Assembly (NCBI GenBank): GCA_050633365.1
Contig: JBOEGJ010000018.1
Coordinates: 62,001 to 126,000 of the forward strand
DNA: 64,000 nucleotides
DNA from: Pseudomaricurvus sp050633365
GTDB taxonomy: Bacteria; Pseudomonadota; Gammaproteobacteria; Pseudomonadales; Cellvibrionaceae
Direction: 5' to 3'
The notes below the pieces were generated by a model. The model did not search any database. It was given only the letters and a program-made list of their open reading frames with translations, and had not been told where the DNA came from. Made by a program: the position numbers and the translations under genes. Shown one piece after another: positions 43,883 to 53,524 of the stretch (position 1 is the first letter of the stretch; every line of letters begins with the position of its first letter).

Positions 43883-45196
43883 TCAATCGAGGGTGAGTTC
43901 TTCCACCATTTTCTGCTCAATCAATCCCAGGCGATCCTGCCCAAACACCGACGTATTGCCATAGGCGATGGTGGGCACGCCCCACTGATCGTGATCGTAC
44001 ATGTCGGCGAGGTTGTCTTGCGCCCAGCTGCGCCAGCTATCATCATCGAGCAAAGGCCGAGCTTGATCCCAACTCAGCCCAGCGCGCTCTACGATACGCT
44101 GCATACCCGCATCAGTCGCGGCATCGATGCCCTGGCTGTAGACACCGCGGGCAAAACTCAGCAGATACTCCACCTCTTTGTGCTCAGACTTGGCGTATTC
44201 AAACAGCGCGTAACAGCGCTCGACACCAGCCCCCAGAGGATCGGCGAAATAGCCAAAAGGTAACCCCAGCTTTTTTGCTTCGCGTTTAGTATCACCGAGA
44301 ATATAAAAGCCTTTTTTTCGAGGCACGCTCATATTGCGCATGACCATAGGCAATACCGGACGAATATCCAACTTGACCTTGTAGTGCTGAGCCAGCAAGA
44401 CCGCGCGCTCCAGCCCTAAATACGAATAGGGGCTACGAGCAGAATAAAATAATTGCAATGGTTCGCTCAACAAGGCTTCCGACTGCTTGGGTAATAACTG
44501 ACAAAAACTCGAATAGGTTTTATCAAATTCCACCAAGGGTAACTGGTGATAAATTTCAAGATCGTTCCAGCGCCGCTCCAAGTGATCCAATCGATCAACA
44601 CCCCAATACCACTCACCACCATAGTGCAGCATGGCACTCATGTAATGACCTTCGTCGGCCAGCTTTTGCTCATTGAACTTGAGCGCGTGGTGGTAGCACT
44701 CGGGATGTTTGACCACCCGTGAATCTAGCAACTGCTCTACCGCAGTTTTATCTCCCCGCCACCAGGCCTTAAACAATGGCAAGGCTAAGGCCAAAAAGCC
44801 CGGCTGCAATTCCCAGTGCAACAACTGCGCAGACACCTTGCGCTGCCAGACATCATCTTGCCAATCACTCAAACGCTGGCAAGAGCTCAGATCATAGAGC
44901 TTGGCGAGAAACTCAACATCATCGAGGGCATTGTCGAGCCACAACTGAGGAGCCGGATACATATCCGCATCGAGGTTCAACACAGTGTGGAAAGTAAACT
45001 CCACCTCGAAACGGCGACTAAGATCGGGCAGAACCTGCAGCAATAGATAGCTGTAGGGATCGTTAATTCGCAGGTAAACGTGACAAGTATGCGGTTTATT
45101 GTGACGCTTCTTTTCGTGACGCTGACGCCGCCAATCGAGCACCGTATCACTGGTGATCGCTCGGGCAATAAAAGGCACTAGTTTACGCTTTAACAT
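43883..45196 (-). CDS. Tandem DSBA/HCCA-isomerase-like thioredoxin-fold protein
   Basis: A 437-residue protein with two thioredoxin-like domains of the DSBA or 2-hydroxychromene-2-carboxylate isomerase type. Repeat 1 opens CHVYLRINDPYSYLLLQVLP (about 38-57) and repeat 2 opens LQLFYSARSPYSYLGLERAV (about 245-265). In both, PYSYL replaces the CxxC active site, as in kappa-type GST and HCCA isomerases. Repeat 2 ends with the cis-Pro region WGVPTIAYGNTSVFGQDRL. It probably acts on glutathione conjugates, but no substrate is indicated. ATG 45196 is used instead of the TTG at 45217. Confidence 0.8.
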   Translation of the reverse strand: MLKRKLVPFIARAITSDTVLDWRRQRHEKKRHNKPHTCHVYLRINDPYSYLLLQVLPDLSRRFEVEFTFHTVLNLDADMYPAPQLWLDNALDDVEFLAKLYDLSSCQRLSDWQDDVWQRKVSAQLLHWELQPGFLALALPLFKAWWRGDKTAVEQLLDSRVVKHPECYHHALKFNEQKLADEGHYMSAMLHYGGEWYWGVDRLDHLERRWNDLEIYHQLPLVEFDKTYSSFCQLLPKQSEALLSEPLQLFYSARSPYSYLGLERAVLLAQHYKVKLDIRPVLPMVMRNMSVPRKKGFYILGDTKREAKKLGLPFGYFADPLGAGVERCYALFEYAKSEHKEVEYLLSFARGVYSQGIDAATDAGMQRIVERAGLSWDQARPLLDDDSWRSWAQDNLADMYDHDQWGVPTIAYGNTSVFGQDRLGLIEQKMVEELTLD

Positions 45197-45576
45197 AGAC
45201 AGTCTTAATCCTCGCAACTCAGTACTCGCTTGAGTGTGATTAACAGCATTCCCAAATCAGCAACATAATGCTTCGCATTCTTTGCCGTTAAGCCTCGACA
45301 GTGAGTGTTTTTACCGACAATTCAACGATAAACAATACGGCAAAACTAAATACTTTGCTCGACCTTAGCGAAAATGCGCAGTTGCATCCATCCCTTGCGG
45401 CGAGGATCGAGCTCTCCCACACATCATTCGACCTCTTAACGATGAAGGTAACTCGTGTGTTATTGACGATAAGGCCCCGGCTTACGGGGATAAAGTCTGT
45501 GGCCATCGTAGATAGCGAGTCATGAGTGAATCTGCTACATTCAAAAATCCATTCTCTCATTGCGAGCCTAGCGTTC
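45197..45576. other. Gap of about 380 bases between the DSBA-fold gene and argE
   Basis: A divergent promoter region. A short inverted repeat CCCCG / CGGGG with a 5-base loop lies at 45475-45489, near TTGACG (45463-45468). Small open frames here (for example 45301-45525) show no family likeness or ribosome binding site. I saw no RNA gene. Confidence 0.5.
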
Positions 45577-46725
45577 ATGGCCCTTCCCTCTTTGTTTGAG
45601 CAATTACAACAACTGGTTGCCTGCCCCTCCGTCAGCAGTTATAGCGACAAGTGGGACATGAGTAATCGCGCTGTGATCGAACTGCTGGCCAGCTGGCTCG
45701 AAGAACTCGGCTTCAAATGCGAGATTATCGAGGTAGAACACACCGACGGTCAGAAGTGCAATTTGATTGCCACCCTGGGCAGTGGGCCGGGCGGACTGGT
45801 ACTGGCCGGCCACACCGACACCGTGCCCTATGATGATTTTCAGTGGCAAAGCGATCCGTTTAAACTCACCGACAGCGACAACCGCTGGTACGGTTTAGGC
45901 GCCACCGACATGAAAGGCTTCTTTCCGGTTGCTATCGAGGCGGCTCGCGAATTTGTCGACAGCCCACTACAACAACCCTTGATTATTTTGGCCACCGCCG
46001 ACGAAGAAAGCTCTATGAGTGGCGCTCGCGCCTTGGCCGAATTGGGCAAACCCAAAGCCCGCTACGCAGTGATCGGCGAGCCCACTGGGCTTGTTCCCAT
46101 CCGTATGCACAAAGGCATTATGATGGAGAAGATTCGGATTGAAGGCCTTGCCGGTCATTCATCCAATCCGGAGCTGGGAAACAATGCGATGGAAAGCATG
46201 CATCAAGTCATGAGCGAACTGATGCAGTTTCGGAAAACATTGCAGGACAAACATCACAATCCTGGATTTAGCATTCCCGGCCCGACGTTAAACTTAGGCT
46301 GCATTCACGGCGGCGACAATCCCAATCGCATTTGTGGCCACTGCGAGCTGCAATTTGATTTGCGCGCAATTCCCGGTATGGATAACGATGAACTGCGCCA
46401 ACAAATCGATGCTCAGTTGCAGCGCATTGCCGATCAAACGGGCAGTAAAATCGAACGTCAAACCTTATTTGGCGGCGTATCGGCGTTTGAAGAACCGGCC
46501 AATTCCGCGCTGGTAAAAGCGGCCGAAAAGCTCACCGGCAACGCCGCACAAAGTGTAGCCTTTGCCACCGAAGCGCCGTTCATGCAACAACTGGGAATGG
46601 AGACCATCGTTATGGGACCCGGCCATATCGATCAGGCACATCAACCCAACGAGTACATTCCTATCGACCAAATCCAACCGGCGGTTGAATCGCTTAAGGC
46701 CCTAATCCGACAATTCTGTTTATAA
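45577..46725 (+). CDS. argE: Acetylornithine deacetylase ArgE
   Basis: A 382-residue M20 metallopeptidase-family enzyme that removes acetate from N-acetylornithine in arginine synthesis. Metal-site motifs are LAGHTDTVP, GLGATDMKGFFP, ATADEESSMSG and the C-terminal GPGHIDQAHQPNEYIP. Length matches E. coli ArgE (383). GTG 45526 opens a 17-residue longer frame, but ATG 45577 aligns with the family start. argA follows after 63 bases, so both ends of the linear acetylated pathway sit together. Confidence 0.94.
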   Translation: MALPSLFEQLQQLVACPSVSSYSDKWDMSNRAVIELLASWLEELGFKCEIIEVEHTDGQKCNLIATLGSGPGGLVLAGHTDTVPYDDFQWQSDPFKLTDSDNRWYGLGATDMKGFFPVAIEAAREFVDSPLQQPLIILATADEESSMSGARALAELGKPKARYAVIGEPTGLVPIRMHKGIMMEKIRIEGLAGHSSNPELGNNAMESMHQVMSELMQFRKTLQDKHHNPGFSIPGPTLNLGCIHGGDNPNRICGHCELQFDLRAIPGMDNDELRQQIDAQLQRIADQTGSKIERQTLFGGVSAFEEPANSALVKAAEKLTGNAAQSVAFATEAPFMQQLGMETIVMGPGHIDQAHQPNEYIPIDQIQPAVESLKALIRQFCL

Positions 46726-46788
46726 TAGCGTTTAGCCCATTCGCAACAGCTCTGACCAGAACCTTAGTTAGCCCCAAGGATTTTCAAC

Positions 46789-48114
46789 GTGAACGACAAC
46801 AATAACAGCCAGGACTACGTAAAGTGGTTTCGCCAGTCCTCGCCTTACATCAATGCCCATCGCGGCAAGACATTTGTCATCATGCTGCCCGGCGCAGCCA
46901 TGCTGGACAACAATTTTGCCAACATTATTCACGACATCGCCCTACTCAACAGTCTAGGGGTTCGATTGGTGTTGGTGCATGGGGCTCGCCCGCAAATTGA
47001 TGCGCGTCTCGCCGTTGACGGAACTTCCTCAGAATTTTTCAAGCAGTGGCGAGTGACCGACGTCAACGAATTGTTACCCGTCGCTCAAGCTATTGGCGAA
47101 GTTCGTTTTTCGCTTGAGGCAGCCCTATCCACCGGACTGCCCAATTCGCCGATGCATGGCGCACACATTTGTGTCAGTGGCGGCAACTTCGTCACGGCAA
47201 AACCCATGGGCGTGATCGAAGGTGTCGATCTGCAACACACCGGAAAAGTTCGTCGCATCGACAGCAAAAACTTACACCGAGCGCTGGATAACCAAGCCAT
47301 TGTAGTGGTATCGCCGCTGGGCTATTCGCCCACCGGCGAAATGTTCAATCTCTGTTTTGCCGAGGTTGCCACCCAAGTTGCCATAGAACTGGAGGCCGAC
47401 AAACTCATCGCCTTCAGCTCTGAAACCGGCTTTTTCAATCGCAAGGGCGAGCTGTTGCGGCAATTAAATTTGTCAGAGTGCGGCGAACAACTGCTCACGC
47501 TAAAAAATGATCACGACAAATCTCAGTCGCTGCAGGCCTGCTACAACGCCTGCCAACAGGGAGTAACTCGAGCACAAATTATCAGCTATCGAGAAGATGG
47601 CGCGCTACTAAAAGAGCTGTTTACCCGAGATGGTTCTGGCACCTTGGTGCATCGTGATAATTACGAATTTGTTCGTCAGGCAAACATCGATGACGTCGGT
47701 GGATTATTGGAATTGATTGAACCACTGGAACAACAGGGCGCATTAGTAAGACGCTCCCGAGAGCTTTTAGAGGCCGAAATCACTCAGTTCACTATCATCG
47801 AAAAAGACGGCGCGATTCTCGCCTGCGCGGCGCTTTATCCTTTTTTGGACGACAACAATATGGCCGAGCTGGCCTGTGTTGCAACTCATCCAGACTATCA
47901 AAAAGGCGGGCGTGCTGGACTGGTTCTCGAGGCGATCGAAGCGGTGGCTGCCACACAAGGCATTACCGAATTGTTTGTTTTGACCACCCAAACCGCTCAC
48001 TGGTTTATCGAGCGAGGCTTTGTTTCTGCCTCGCCCGATCGTTTGCCCGGCAAAAAACAGAGTCTCTACAACTTTCAGAGAAACTCAAAAGTTTTTATCA
48101 AGGCACTCGACTGA
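46789..48114 (+). CDS. argA: N-acetylglutamate synthase ArgA
   Basis: A 441-residue N-acetylglutamate synthase, first step of arginine synthesis. The N-terminal amino acid kinase-like domain (about 1-290) has FVIMLPGAAMLDNNFANIIHDIALL and VLVHGARPQID and binds arginine for feedback control. The C-terminal GNAT domain (about 295-441) has ACVATHPDYQKGGRAGLVLEAIE, the acetyl-CoA loop. The start is GTG 46789, supported by AAGGA 9 bases upstream. Confidence 0.95.
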   Translation: MNDNNNSQDYVKWFRQSSPYINAHRGKTFVIMLPGAAMLDNNFANIIHDIALLNSLGVRLVLVHGARPQIDARLAVDGTSSEFFKQWRVTDVNELLPVAQAIGEVRFSLEAALSTGLPNSPMHGAHICVSGGNFVTAKPMGVIEGVDLQHTGKVRRIDSKNLHRALDNQAIVVVSPLGYSPTGEMFNLCFAEVATQVAIELEADKLIAFSSETGFFNRKGELLRQLNLSECGEQLLTLKNDHDKSQSLQACYNACQQGVTRAQIISYREDGALLKELFTRDGSGTLVHRDNYEFVRQANIDDVGGLLELIEPLEQQGALVRRSRELLEAEITQFTIIEKDGAILACAALYPFLDDNNMAELACVATHPDYQKGGRAGLVLEAIEAVAATQGITELFVLTTQTAHWFIERGFVSASPDRLPGKKQSLYNFQRNSKVFIKALD

Positions 48115-48180
48115 TTGTCGGCCAAGCTGCAGCTATGGGTTCAAGCCATTAGTTCGGATTTATTGCATCAAAGCAAAGTT

Positions 48181-49401
48181 TTAAGTCAGCCCTGAGACTT
48201 CCACAACCGCTCGAGCGATGTCTTCATATTCATGCTCTTCAACAAAGTGGCCACGATTAGGATAGAGTTTTATCGACTCTTTCACTTGAGGCAATGCGTC
48301 AACCCACTGCTGGCGAACCGATTGCTGAGCGGTGGGATCCCACTCGCCCCAAAACGCACGCACGCCGATATCACGTCCTTTTGGTCCCCAACGTTTCGAT
48401 AGGTTTTTCTGGATGTTTTTATAAAAATCGCGGTTGTCCTGCCAACCTAAGGCTCGATCAAAATAACAATAGCCATGGCCCCAGACTTTCGTTTGCTTGA
48501 CGTTGCGCTGCGAGCTGCGAGCATTGCTTTCGGTACTGAACATTTCCCAATGCATTTTCTCTCTCTCTGTGAGTTTACCCACGGCGGCTCGGCACAATAC
48601 CGATAGCGCTCTCAGTGCAAAACGCCCCCGCCCCACCGATGAATACATCACCAGCGGCGGCACGGCTCTCCACCAACGCCACGGCATCCAGTAGCCGAGA
48701 CTGTTCCAAGAGAGCTTTCCCGGGAAAGGGAAGTTAGTAAAATTCCAACCATTCAACGGCATTGGAAATACCGTGGTATTCATTAACACGATGTTACTGA
48801 CACGCTCCGGGGTATCAATCAAACTGCCAATGCCAATAGCGCCACCCCAATCGTGAATCACCAAGGTGACTTCTCGCGGATCCAAAAACTCAAGTAACTG
48901 CTTTAAATTGTTTGAATGGTGCATATCCACCATTTCAAAACTCGCCTGATCAGATAGACCGAAGCCTATGTGATCCATGGCAATGACTCGATAGCTTTTG
49001 CCCGCCTGAGACTTCACCGCATTGATGGCCTGGCGATAAGTGTAAGAGCTTTCCGGGTTGCCGTGGACAAACAGTAAGGTCGCCTCTAGCTCACCTTCAC
49101 CAACAAACTCGTCGTAATAGAAGAGCTTCTTTCCCGCATCTAGTCCCGAGGGTAAGACAAACCACTTGGCCTCCCCCGGCGACACATAATCGCTGGGGAT
49201 GGTTTTTACCGGTGAATTCCCTCCCTCCAGCACCACAGATAATTCGCCGTCGTCGCCAGAATAGCTTGCATCCGGCGACGATTTCACCGTTGACCCCAGT
49301 TCGGACACTTCAGCGATAGGAGTTTTAGCAGCGGGCAAGCCGGTGGAGGATATCTCTAGAGCTGACCTCCCTGAGATGGAAGTTTCAGTCACTGGGGCCA
49401 T
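48181..49401 (-). CDS. Haloalkane dehalogenase-like alpha/beta hydrolase with N-terminal extension
   Basis: A 406-residue alpha/beta hydrolase. The nucleophile elbow is VIHDWGGAIG with Asp184 rather than Ser, and the oxyanion segment is FVHGNPESSYTYR with Asn115. Trp185 follows the nucleophile. An Asp nucleophile plus this Asn/Trp pair matches the halide-holding set of haloalkane dehalogenases. Acid Asp355 (WGEWDPTAQQ) and His385 (RGHFVEEHEYED) fit the remaining residues. Epoxide hydrolases share Asp but usually lack this Asn. The first about 75 residues are Ser/Gly/Pro/Asp-rich with no signal peptide, an unusual extension for the family. ATG 49401 has AAGGTGAG upstream. Confidence 0.8.
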   Translation of the reverse strand: MAPVTETSISGRSALEISSTGLPAAKTPIAEVSELGSTVKSSPDASYSGDDGELSVVLEGGNSPVKTIPSDYVSPGEAKWFVLPSGLDAGKKLFYYDEFVGEGELEATLLFVHGNPESSYTYRQAINAVKSQAGKSYRVIAMDHIGFGLSDQASFEMVDMHHSNNLKQLLEFLDPREVTLVIHDWGGAIGIGSLIDTPERVSNIVLMNTTVFPMPLNGWNFTNFPFPGKLSWNSLGYWMPWRWWRAVPPLVMYSSVGRGRFALRALSVLCRAAVGKLTEREKMHWEMFSTESNARSSQRNVKQTKVWGHGYCYFDRALGWQDNRDFYKNIQKNLSKRWGPKGRDIGVRAFWGEWDPTAQQSVRQQWVDALPQVKESIKLYPNRGHFVEEHEYEDIARAVVEVSGLT

Positions 49402-50524
49402 GTTACTCACCTTTCTTTTTGGGCTTCAATTGAGGTCATTGTGGGGCTTACCGGCAAGCCCTCCCAGTGTTAAGCTCGCCAACACAGGGTCATTAACTGC
49501 CAAACTAGAGTCTTATGAAAAAATTTCCACCTTCTTTGCTCGTCTTATCGCCAGAGAACTGTCGTTTGATGCACATCCATGGCCCGGTTTGCTGGCGGGG
49601 CTTTCACTGACAGAAGAGCAAATCATGTCTCAACCGATGATGGAGGCCCATCAATTCAATCAACTGTTGAACAACGCACTAACGATCAGTGCAGATCCCG
49701 GCTTGGGACTTCGCTTTGGCCGTCACGCCCAACTGCTAGCCAATGGCGAACTGGGCTCGACAGTCTTTTCGGCACCAACTTTGCGCGAAGTGCTTCGCGG
49801 TCTCGATGATTTTAGTCGCTTACAGGCGGAGTATTTATCCATGGGCATTAAGGTTGAGGGAAGCCGCCTGCAACTTCGTGAACAGGAAGACATATCTCTC
49901 TCTGATACACGTATTACCCAGCATGAAGTTATGGTGCTTTGCCTGCAAAACACCATCGAAATGGTGCTCGGAAGACCCTTCACTGAAGGTCAATATCACT
50001 TCGCTTTTACGGCGCCGACCTATAACCAGCGCTACTGCGAAGTGTTTCACAGCCCTTATCACTTTGACGCCACCGCAACCGGCGTCGACATACCCCGCCA
50101 ATTGCTCGATCTGCCGTCGCCGTATTTTGACTCACAAGTTTGGCATCGCGGTCGCAGCCGAGCCACGGCGCTGATGACGGAACTCAACAATCGGCACAAG
50201 CGACTTCACAGCCAGCATATTCTCGGGATGCTGCGCTCGCAGCTACCGCCTCTGCCCAATTTAAAGCAAATTTCAGAGTCTATGTTGCTCTCCGAACGCA
50301 GCTTGATACGACGCTTAGAGAGCGAAGGCGTGCGCTTCAGACAGCTTCAATCTCAAGTGCTCAAAGAGTGGGCTCATCACTATTTAGTCGACACCGGCCT
50401 CAGCATTGACGCCATCGCCTGTCAGTTGGGCTATCAAGATACCGCCAACTTCAGGCGCGCCTTTAAGCGCTGGTATCAATCGACCCCCAGTGAGTATCGC
50501 AAGGCAAAGAGCGCGGTCGTCTAA
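49400..50524 (+). CDS. AraC-family regulator divergent from the hydrolase (start uncertain)
   Basis: A regulator of the arabinose-binding-like AraC group, with recognisable N-terminal domain from about KISTFFARLIARELSFDAHPW onward and C-terminal helix-turn-helix pair: LLSERSLIRRLESEGVRFRQL and SIDAIACQLGYQDTANFRRAF, ending KRWYQSTPSEYRK. The true start is uncertain. ATG 49400 overlaps the divergent hydrolase start; TTG codons at 49430 and 49439 are alternatives, and none has a clear ribosome binding site. Divergent placement with no free gap suggests it controls the hydrolase gene. Confidence 0.82.
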   Translation: MLLTFLFGLQLRSLWGLPASPPSVKLANTGSLTAKLESYEKISTFFARLIARELSFDAHPWPGLLAGLSLTEEQIMSQPMMEAHQFNQLLNNALTISADPGLGLRFGRHAQLLANGELGSTVFSAPTLREVLRGLDDFSRLQAEYLSMGIKVEGSRLQLREQEDISLSDTRITQHEVMVLCLQNTIEMVLGRPFTEGQYHFAFTAPTYNQRYCEVFHSPYHFDATATGVDIPRQLLDLPSPYFDSQVWHRGRSRATALMTELNNRHKRLHSQHILGMLRSQLPPLPNLKQISESMLLSERSLIRRLESEGVRFRQLQSQVLKEWAHHYLVDTGLSIDAIACQLGYQDTANFRRAFKRWYQSTPSEYRKAKSAVV

Positions 50525-50699
50525 GCTGAGCTCGATTACGCCATCGAGCCAGACCTCACCGGTGAAATCTGGTAGAATCCGCCCACCCCTGAAAACGCCC
50601 CAATCGCAAGTTAGCGGCCATCGCCACTGCGCTGATTCAGTCGAAATAACTTGTACTGCGGTGATAGAGATTACTGACCTTTGATAGTGAGAGTTCAAC

Positions 50700-52535
50700 A
50701 TGCCCGTATACCGTTCTAAAACTTCCACCGCTGGCCGCAACATGGCCGGTGCACGCGCCTTGTGGCGAGCCACAGGCATGAAAGACGAAGATTTTCATAA
50801 GCCTATTATCGCTGTCTCCAACTCCTTCACCCAGTTTGTTCCCGGTCATGTTCACCTCAAAGACATGGGTCAATTGGTTGCCCGCGAGATCGAGAAGGCC
50901 GGCGGTGTGGCAAAAGAATTCAACACCATTGCTGTCGACGACGGTATCGCTATGGGACATGACGGCATGCTCTATAGCTTGCCATCGCGCGACATTATCG
51001 CCGACTCGGTCGAGTATATGGTCAACGCCCACTGTGCGGATGCCATCGTTTGCATATCCAACTGCGACAAAATCACCCCGGGGATGTTGATGGCGGCAAT
51101 GCGCCTCAATGTGCCGGTTATCTTTGTTACCGGCGGCCCGATGGAAGCGGGAAAAACGAAACTCTCCGAGCACAAGCTCGATCTAGTCGACGCAATGGTT
51201 GTCGCGGTCGATGACAAGGTTTCCGACGAAGACGTCGCCGAAATTGAGCGCAGCGCCTGCCCTACCTGCGGCTCTTGTTCAGGCATGTTCACTGCCAACT
51301 CGATGAACTGCCTAGCCGAAGCTCTTGGCCTAGCACTACCGGGCAACGGCACTGTAGTTGCTACCCACGCGGATCGCGAAGGGTTGTTCTTAGAAGCCGG
51401 ACGCACCATTGTAGAAATGGCGAAGAAGCACTATGAACAAGATGATTATTCGGTGCTGCCTCGCTCTATTGGCACTTTTGAAGCTTTTGAAAACTGCGTG
51501 GCACTGGATATTGCCATGGGCGGCTCAACCAACACCATTTTGCATCTACTCGCCATCGCGCAAGAAGCTGAAGTGGATTTCACCATGGAAGACATTGATC
51601 GTCTTTCAAAGAAAATTCCTCAGCTGTGTAAGGTTGCCCCTAACACGCCCAAGTATCACATCGAAGACGTGCATCGCGCTGGCGGCATCATGGCAATTTT
51701 GGGTGAGCTCGATCGCGCGGGTCTACTGCATACCGATTTGCCCACCGTGCATTCGGCAACCATGAAAGACGCGTTAGACAAGTGGGATATCATGCGCAAC
51801 CCAACGCCCGAGATCATGCAATTCTATAAGGCGGGCCCAGCGGGAATCCCCACGCAAACCGCCTTCAGCCAGAGCACTCGCTGGCCAACCCTAGACGCCG
51901 ATCGCGCCAACGGCTGTATTCGCTCGCTCGAAAACGCCTTCAGCCTTGAGGGCGGCCTAGCCGTACTTCGAGGTAACATTGCTCTCGACGGCTGCGTGGT
52001 AAAAACGGCCGGGGTTGACGATTCGATTCTAGTCTTCGAGGGCAATGCCTATGTCACCGAGTCTCAGGATGAAGCGGTTCAAGACATCCTCGACGATAAA
52101 GTGAAGGCCGGCGACGTGGTTATCGTCCGCTACGAAGGCCCGCGCGGTGGCCCAGGTATGCAAGAAATGCTCTACCCCACCTCTTACATCAAATCTAAGG
52201 GGCTAGGTAAGGACTGCGCTCTACTCACAGACGGACGTTTCTCTGGTGGCACATCAGGGCTTTCTATCGGGCACGTCTCGCCCGAGGCCGCTGCAGGTGG
52301 CGCTATTGGCTTAGTTCGTAACGGTGATCGCATTAAGATCGACATCCCCAATCGCACCATCGACGTATTGCTTAGCGACGAAGAGCTCGCCGCTCGCCGC
52401 GTCGAGCAAGACAAGCTCGGTTGGAAGCCAGTAGAGCAACGCCCGCGTAAAGTAAGCGCTGCGCTCAAGGCCTACGCCTTATTAGCCACCAGTGCTGATA
52501 AAGGTGCGGTCAGAGATTTGAGCAAACTCGACTAA
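50700..52535 (+). CDS. ilvD: Dihydroxy-acid dehydratase IlvD
   Basis: A 611-residue dihydroxy-acid dehydratase, an Fe-S enzyme of valine and isoleucine synthesis. Family blocks are SNSFTQFVPGHVHLKDMG, CISNCDKITPGMLMAA with cluster Cys, CPTCGSCSGMFTANSMNCL with further cluster cysteines, and DGRFSGGTSGLSIGHVSPEA near the C-terminus. Length is close to the E. coli enzyme (616). A GAGAG ribosome binding site precedes ATG 50700. It is a single-gene unit ending in a terminator. Confidence 0.96.
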   Translation: MPVYRSKTSTAGRNMAGARALWRATGMKDEDFHKPIIAVSNSFTQFVPGHVHLKDMGQLVAREIEKAGGVAKEFNTIAVDDGIAMGHDGMLYSLPSRDIIADSVEYMVNAHCADAIVCISNCDKITPGMLMAAMRLNVPVIFVTGGPMEAGKTKLSEHKLDLVDAMVVAVDDKVSDEDVAEIERSACPTCGSCSGMFTANSMNCLAEALGLALPGNGTVVATHADREGLFLEAGRTIVEMAKKHYEQDDYSVLPRSIGTFEAFENCVALDIAMGGSTNTILHLLAIAQEAEVDFTMEDIDRLSKKIPQLCKVAPNTPKYHIEDVHRAGGIMAILGELDRAGLLHTDLPTVHSATMKDALDKWDIMRNPTPEIMQFYKAGPAGIPTQTAFSQSTRWPTLDADRANGCIRSLENAFSLEGGLAVLRGNIALDGCVVKTAGVDDSILVFEGNAYVTESQDEAVQDILDDKVKAGDVVIVRYEGPRGGPGMQEMLYPTSYIKSKGLGKDCALLTDGRFSGGTSGLSIGHVSPEAAAGGAIGLVRNGDRIKIDIPNRTIDVLLSDEELAARRVEQDKLGWKPVEQRPRKVSAALKAYALLATSADKGAVRDLSKLD

Positions 52536-52555
52536 GACTTTAGAAATATTGCTTT

Positions 52556-52580
52556 AAGGGTCGCATCGCGGCCCTTTTTA
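52556..52580 (+). terminator. Rho-independent terminator after ilvD
   Basis: The stem AAGGGTCGC / GCGGCCCTT has one G-T(U) wobble and a 3-base loop ATC, followed by TTTT-A. It lies 21 bases past the ilvD stop. Confidence 0.8.
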
Positions 52581-52763
52581 TTGCCTTGCTGTTTTCCCAA
52601 CTCACAGGTTTATTTCATCCGGGCTCCTGCGACAAAACGCTCTAGTACTAGAGTAAAGCGCTAACGAAGAACACGAGATCAACCGCGATAATAATCGCCG
52701 CAATTCGTAGCCGATTGCATTTGAGTCTGACAAGATATCGGTTTCACCCAACAGAATATAGCT

Positions 52764-53465
52764 ATGTTTGCCATCTTGAACCGTTACCCATTCGAAGTAG
52801 ACCAACAGTGGGTCACTTATCTGCCGCCAGCGCTGCAAAAGATTGTGGTGGCGGAAATGGAGCTCAGAGACTATCGACGAGGCGAAACTATCTATGGTTT
52901 ACACTCTCAAGTCAGTGAGATTTATACCGTCGTCGATGGCTCAGTAAAGCTTACTAATGCCACCGAGAGCGGCAAAGATATTGCGATTGTCACCCTGCCA
53001 AAAGGCTGCTCCTTCGGCGAATTGAGTTTTATTGACACTCAACCCAGGCAGAACATTGCCATCGCCAACACCGATTGCACCGTGGCAGTCCTCAAGCACA
53101 AGCGCTATCAAGAACTTCGTGCAACTCACCCCGAACTAGACCGTGCTTTATTGCAGTTTGTGGCGCAGCGACTCAGAACTTTGAGCGACATTCATCAAGA
53201 TCGCAATTCACTTGGATTGTCTCAGCAACTGGCCAAGCGATTGGTGACGTCATTTCATTATCAAGCGCAAAACTCCAGCAAAATGAATCCCCGTATTCTC
53301 ACAACGTCACAAGGAGAACTGGCTTCAACACTCGGCGTGAGCCGACAACACGTCAATAAAGCACTAAAAAAATGGCAGGCGCAGTCGCTGCTGGACATCA
53401 GCTATCGACAAATAGAGATTTTGGATATTGAAGGGCTCGAAGAAGCCGCAAGAGGAAAACAATAA
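52764..53465 (+). CDS. Crp/Fnr-family transcriptional regulator
   Basis: A 233-residue regulator with an N-terminal cyclic-nucleotide-binding-like domain (about 20-145; VVDGSVKLTNATESGKDIAIVTLPKGCSFGELSFID) and a C-terminal winged helix. The recognition part is TTSQGELASTLGVSRQHVNKALKKWQAQSLLDI (near 187-220). No N-terminal Fnr cysteine cluster is seen, so it is closer to Crp-type proteins of unknown ligand. The cyclic-nucleotide Arg motif is not obvious (QPRQNIAIAN replaces RSA). ATG 52764 has only a weak ribosome binding site. Confidence 0.88.
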   Translation: MFAILNRYPFEVDQQWVTYLPPALQKIVVAEMELRDYRRGETIYGLHSQVSEIYTVVDGSVKLTNATESGKDIAIVTLPKGCSFGELSFIDTQPRQNIAIANTDCTVAVLKHKRYQELRATHPELDRALLQFVAQRLRTLSDIHQDRNSLGLSQQLAKRLVTSFHYQAQNSSKMNPRILTTSQGELASTLGVSRQHVNKALKKWQAQSLLDISYRQIEILDIEGLEEAARGKQ

Positions 53466-53524
53466 CTAGAAAAAAGAGATTCGCCATTTAGGCGCAGAGA
53501 TATGATGCGGCCTTGTGGGCCACA

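Noticed and set aside
45301..45525. Small open frame between the DSBA-fold gene and argE.
   Set aside because: No ribosome binding site, no recognisable fold and no conserved-looking pattern; it is most likely part of a promoter gap.
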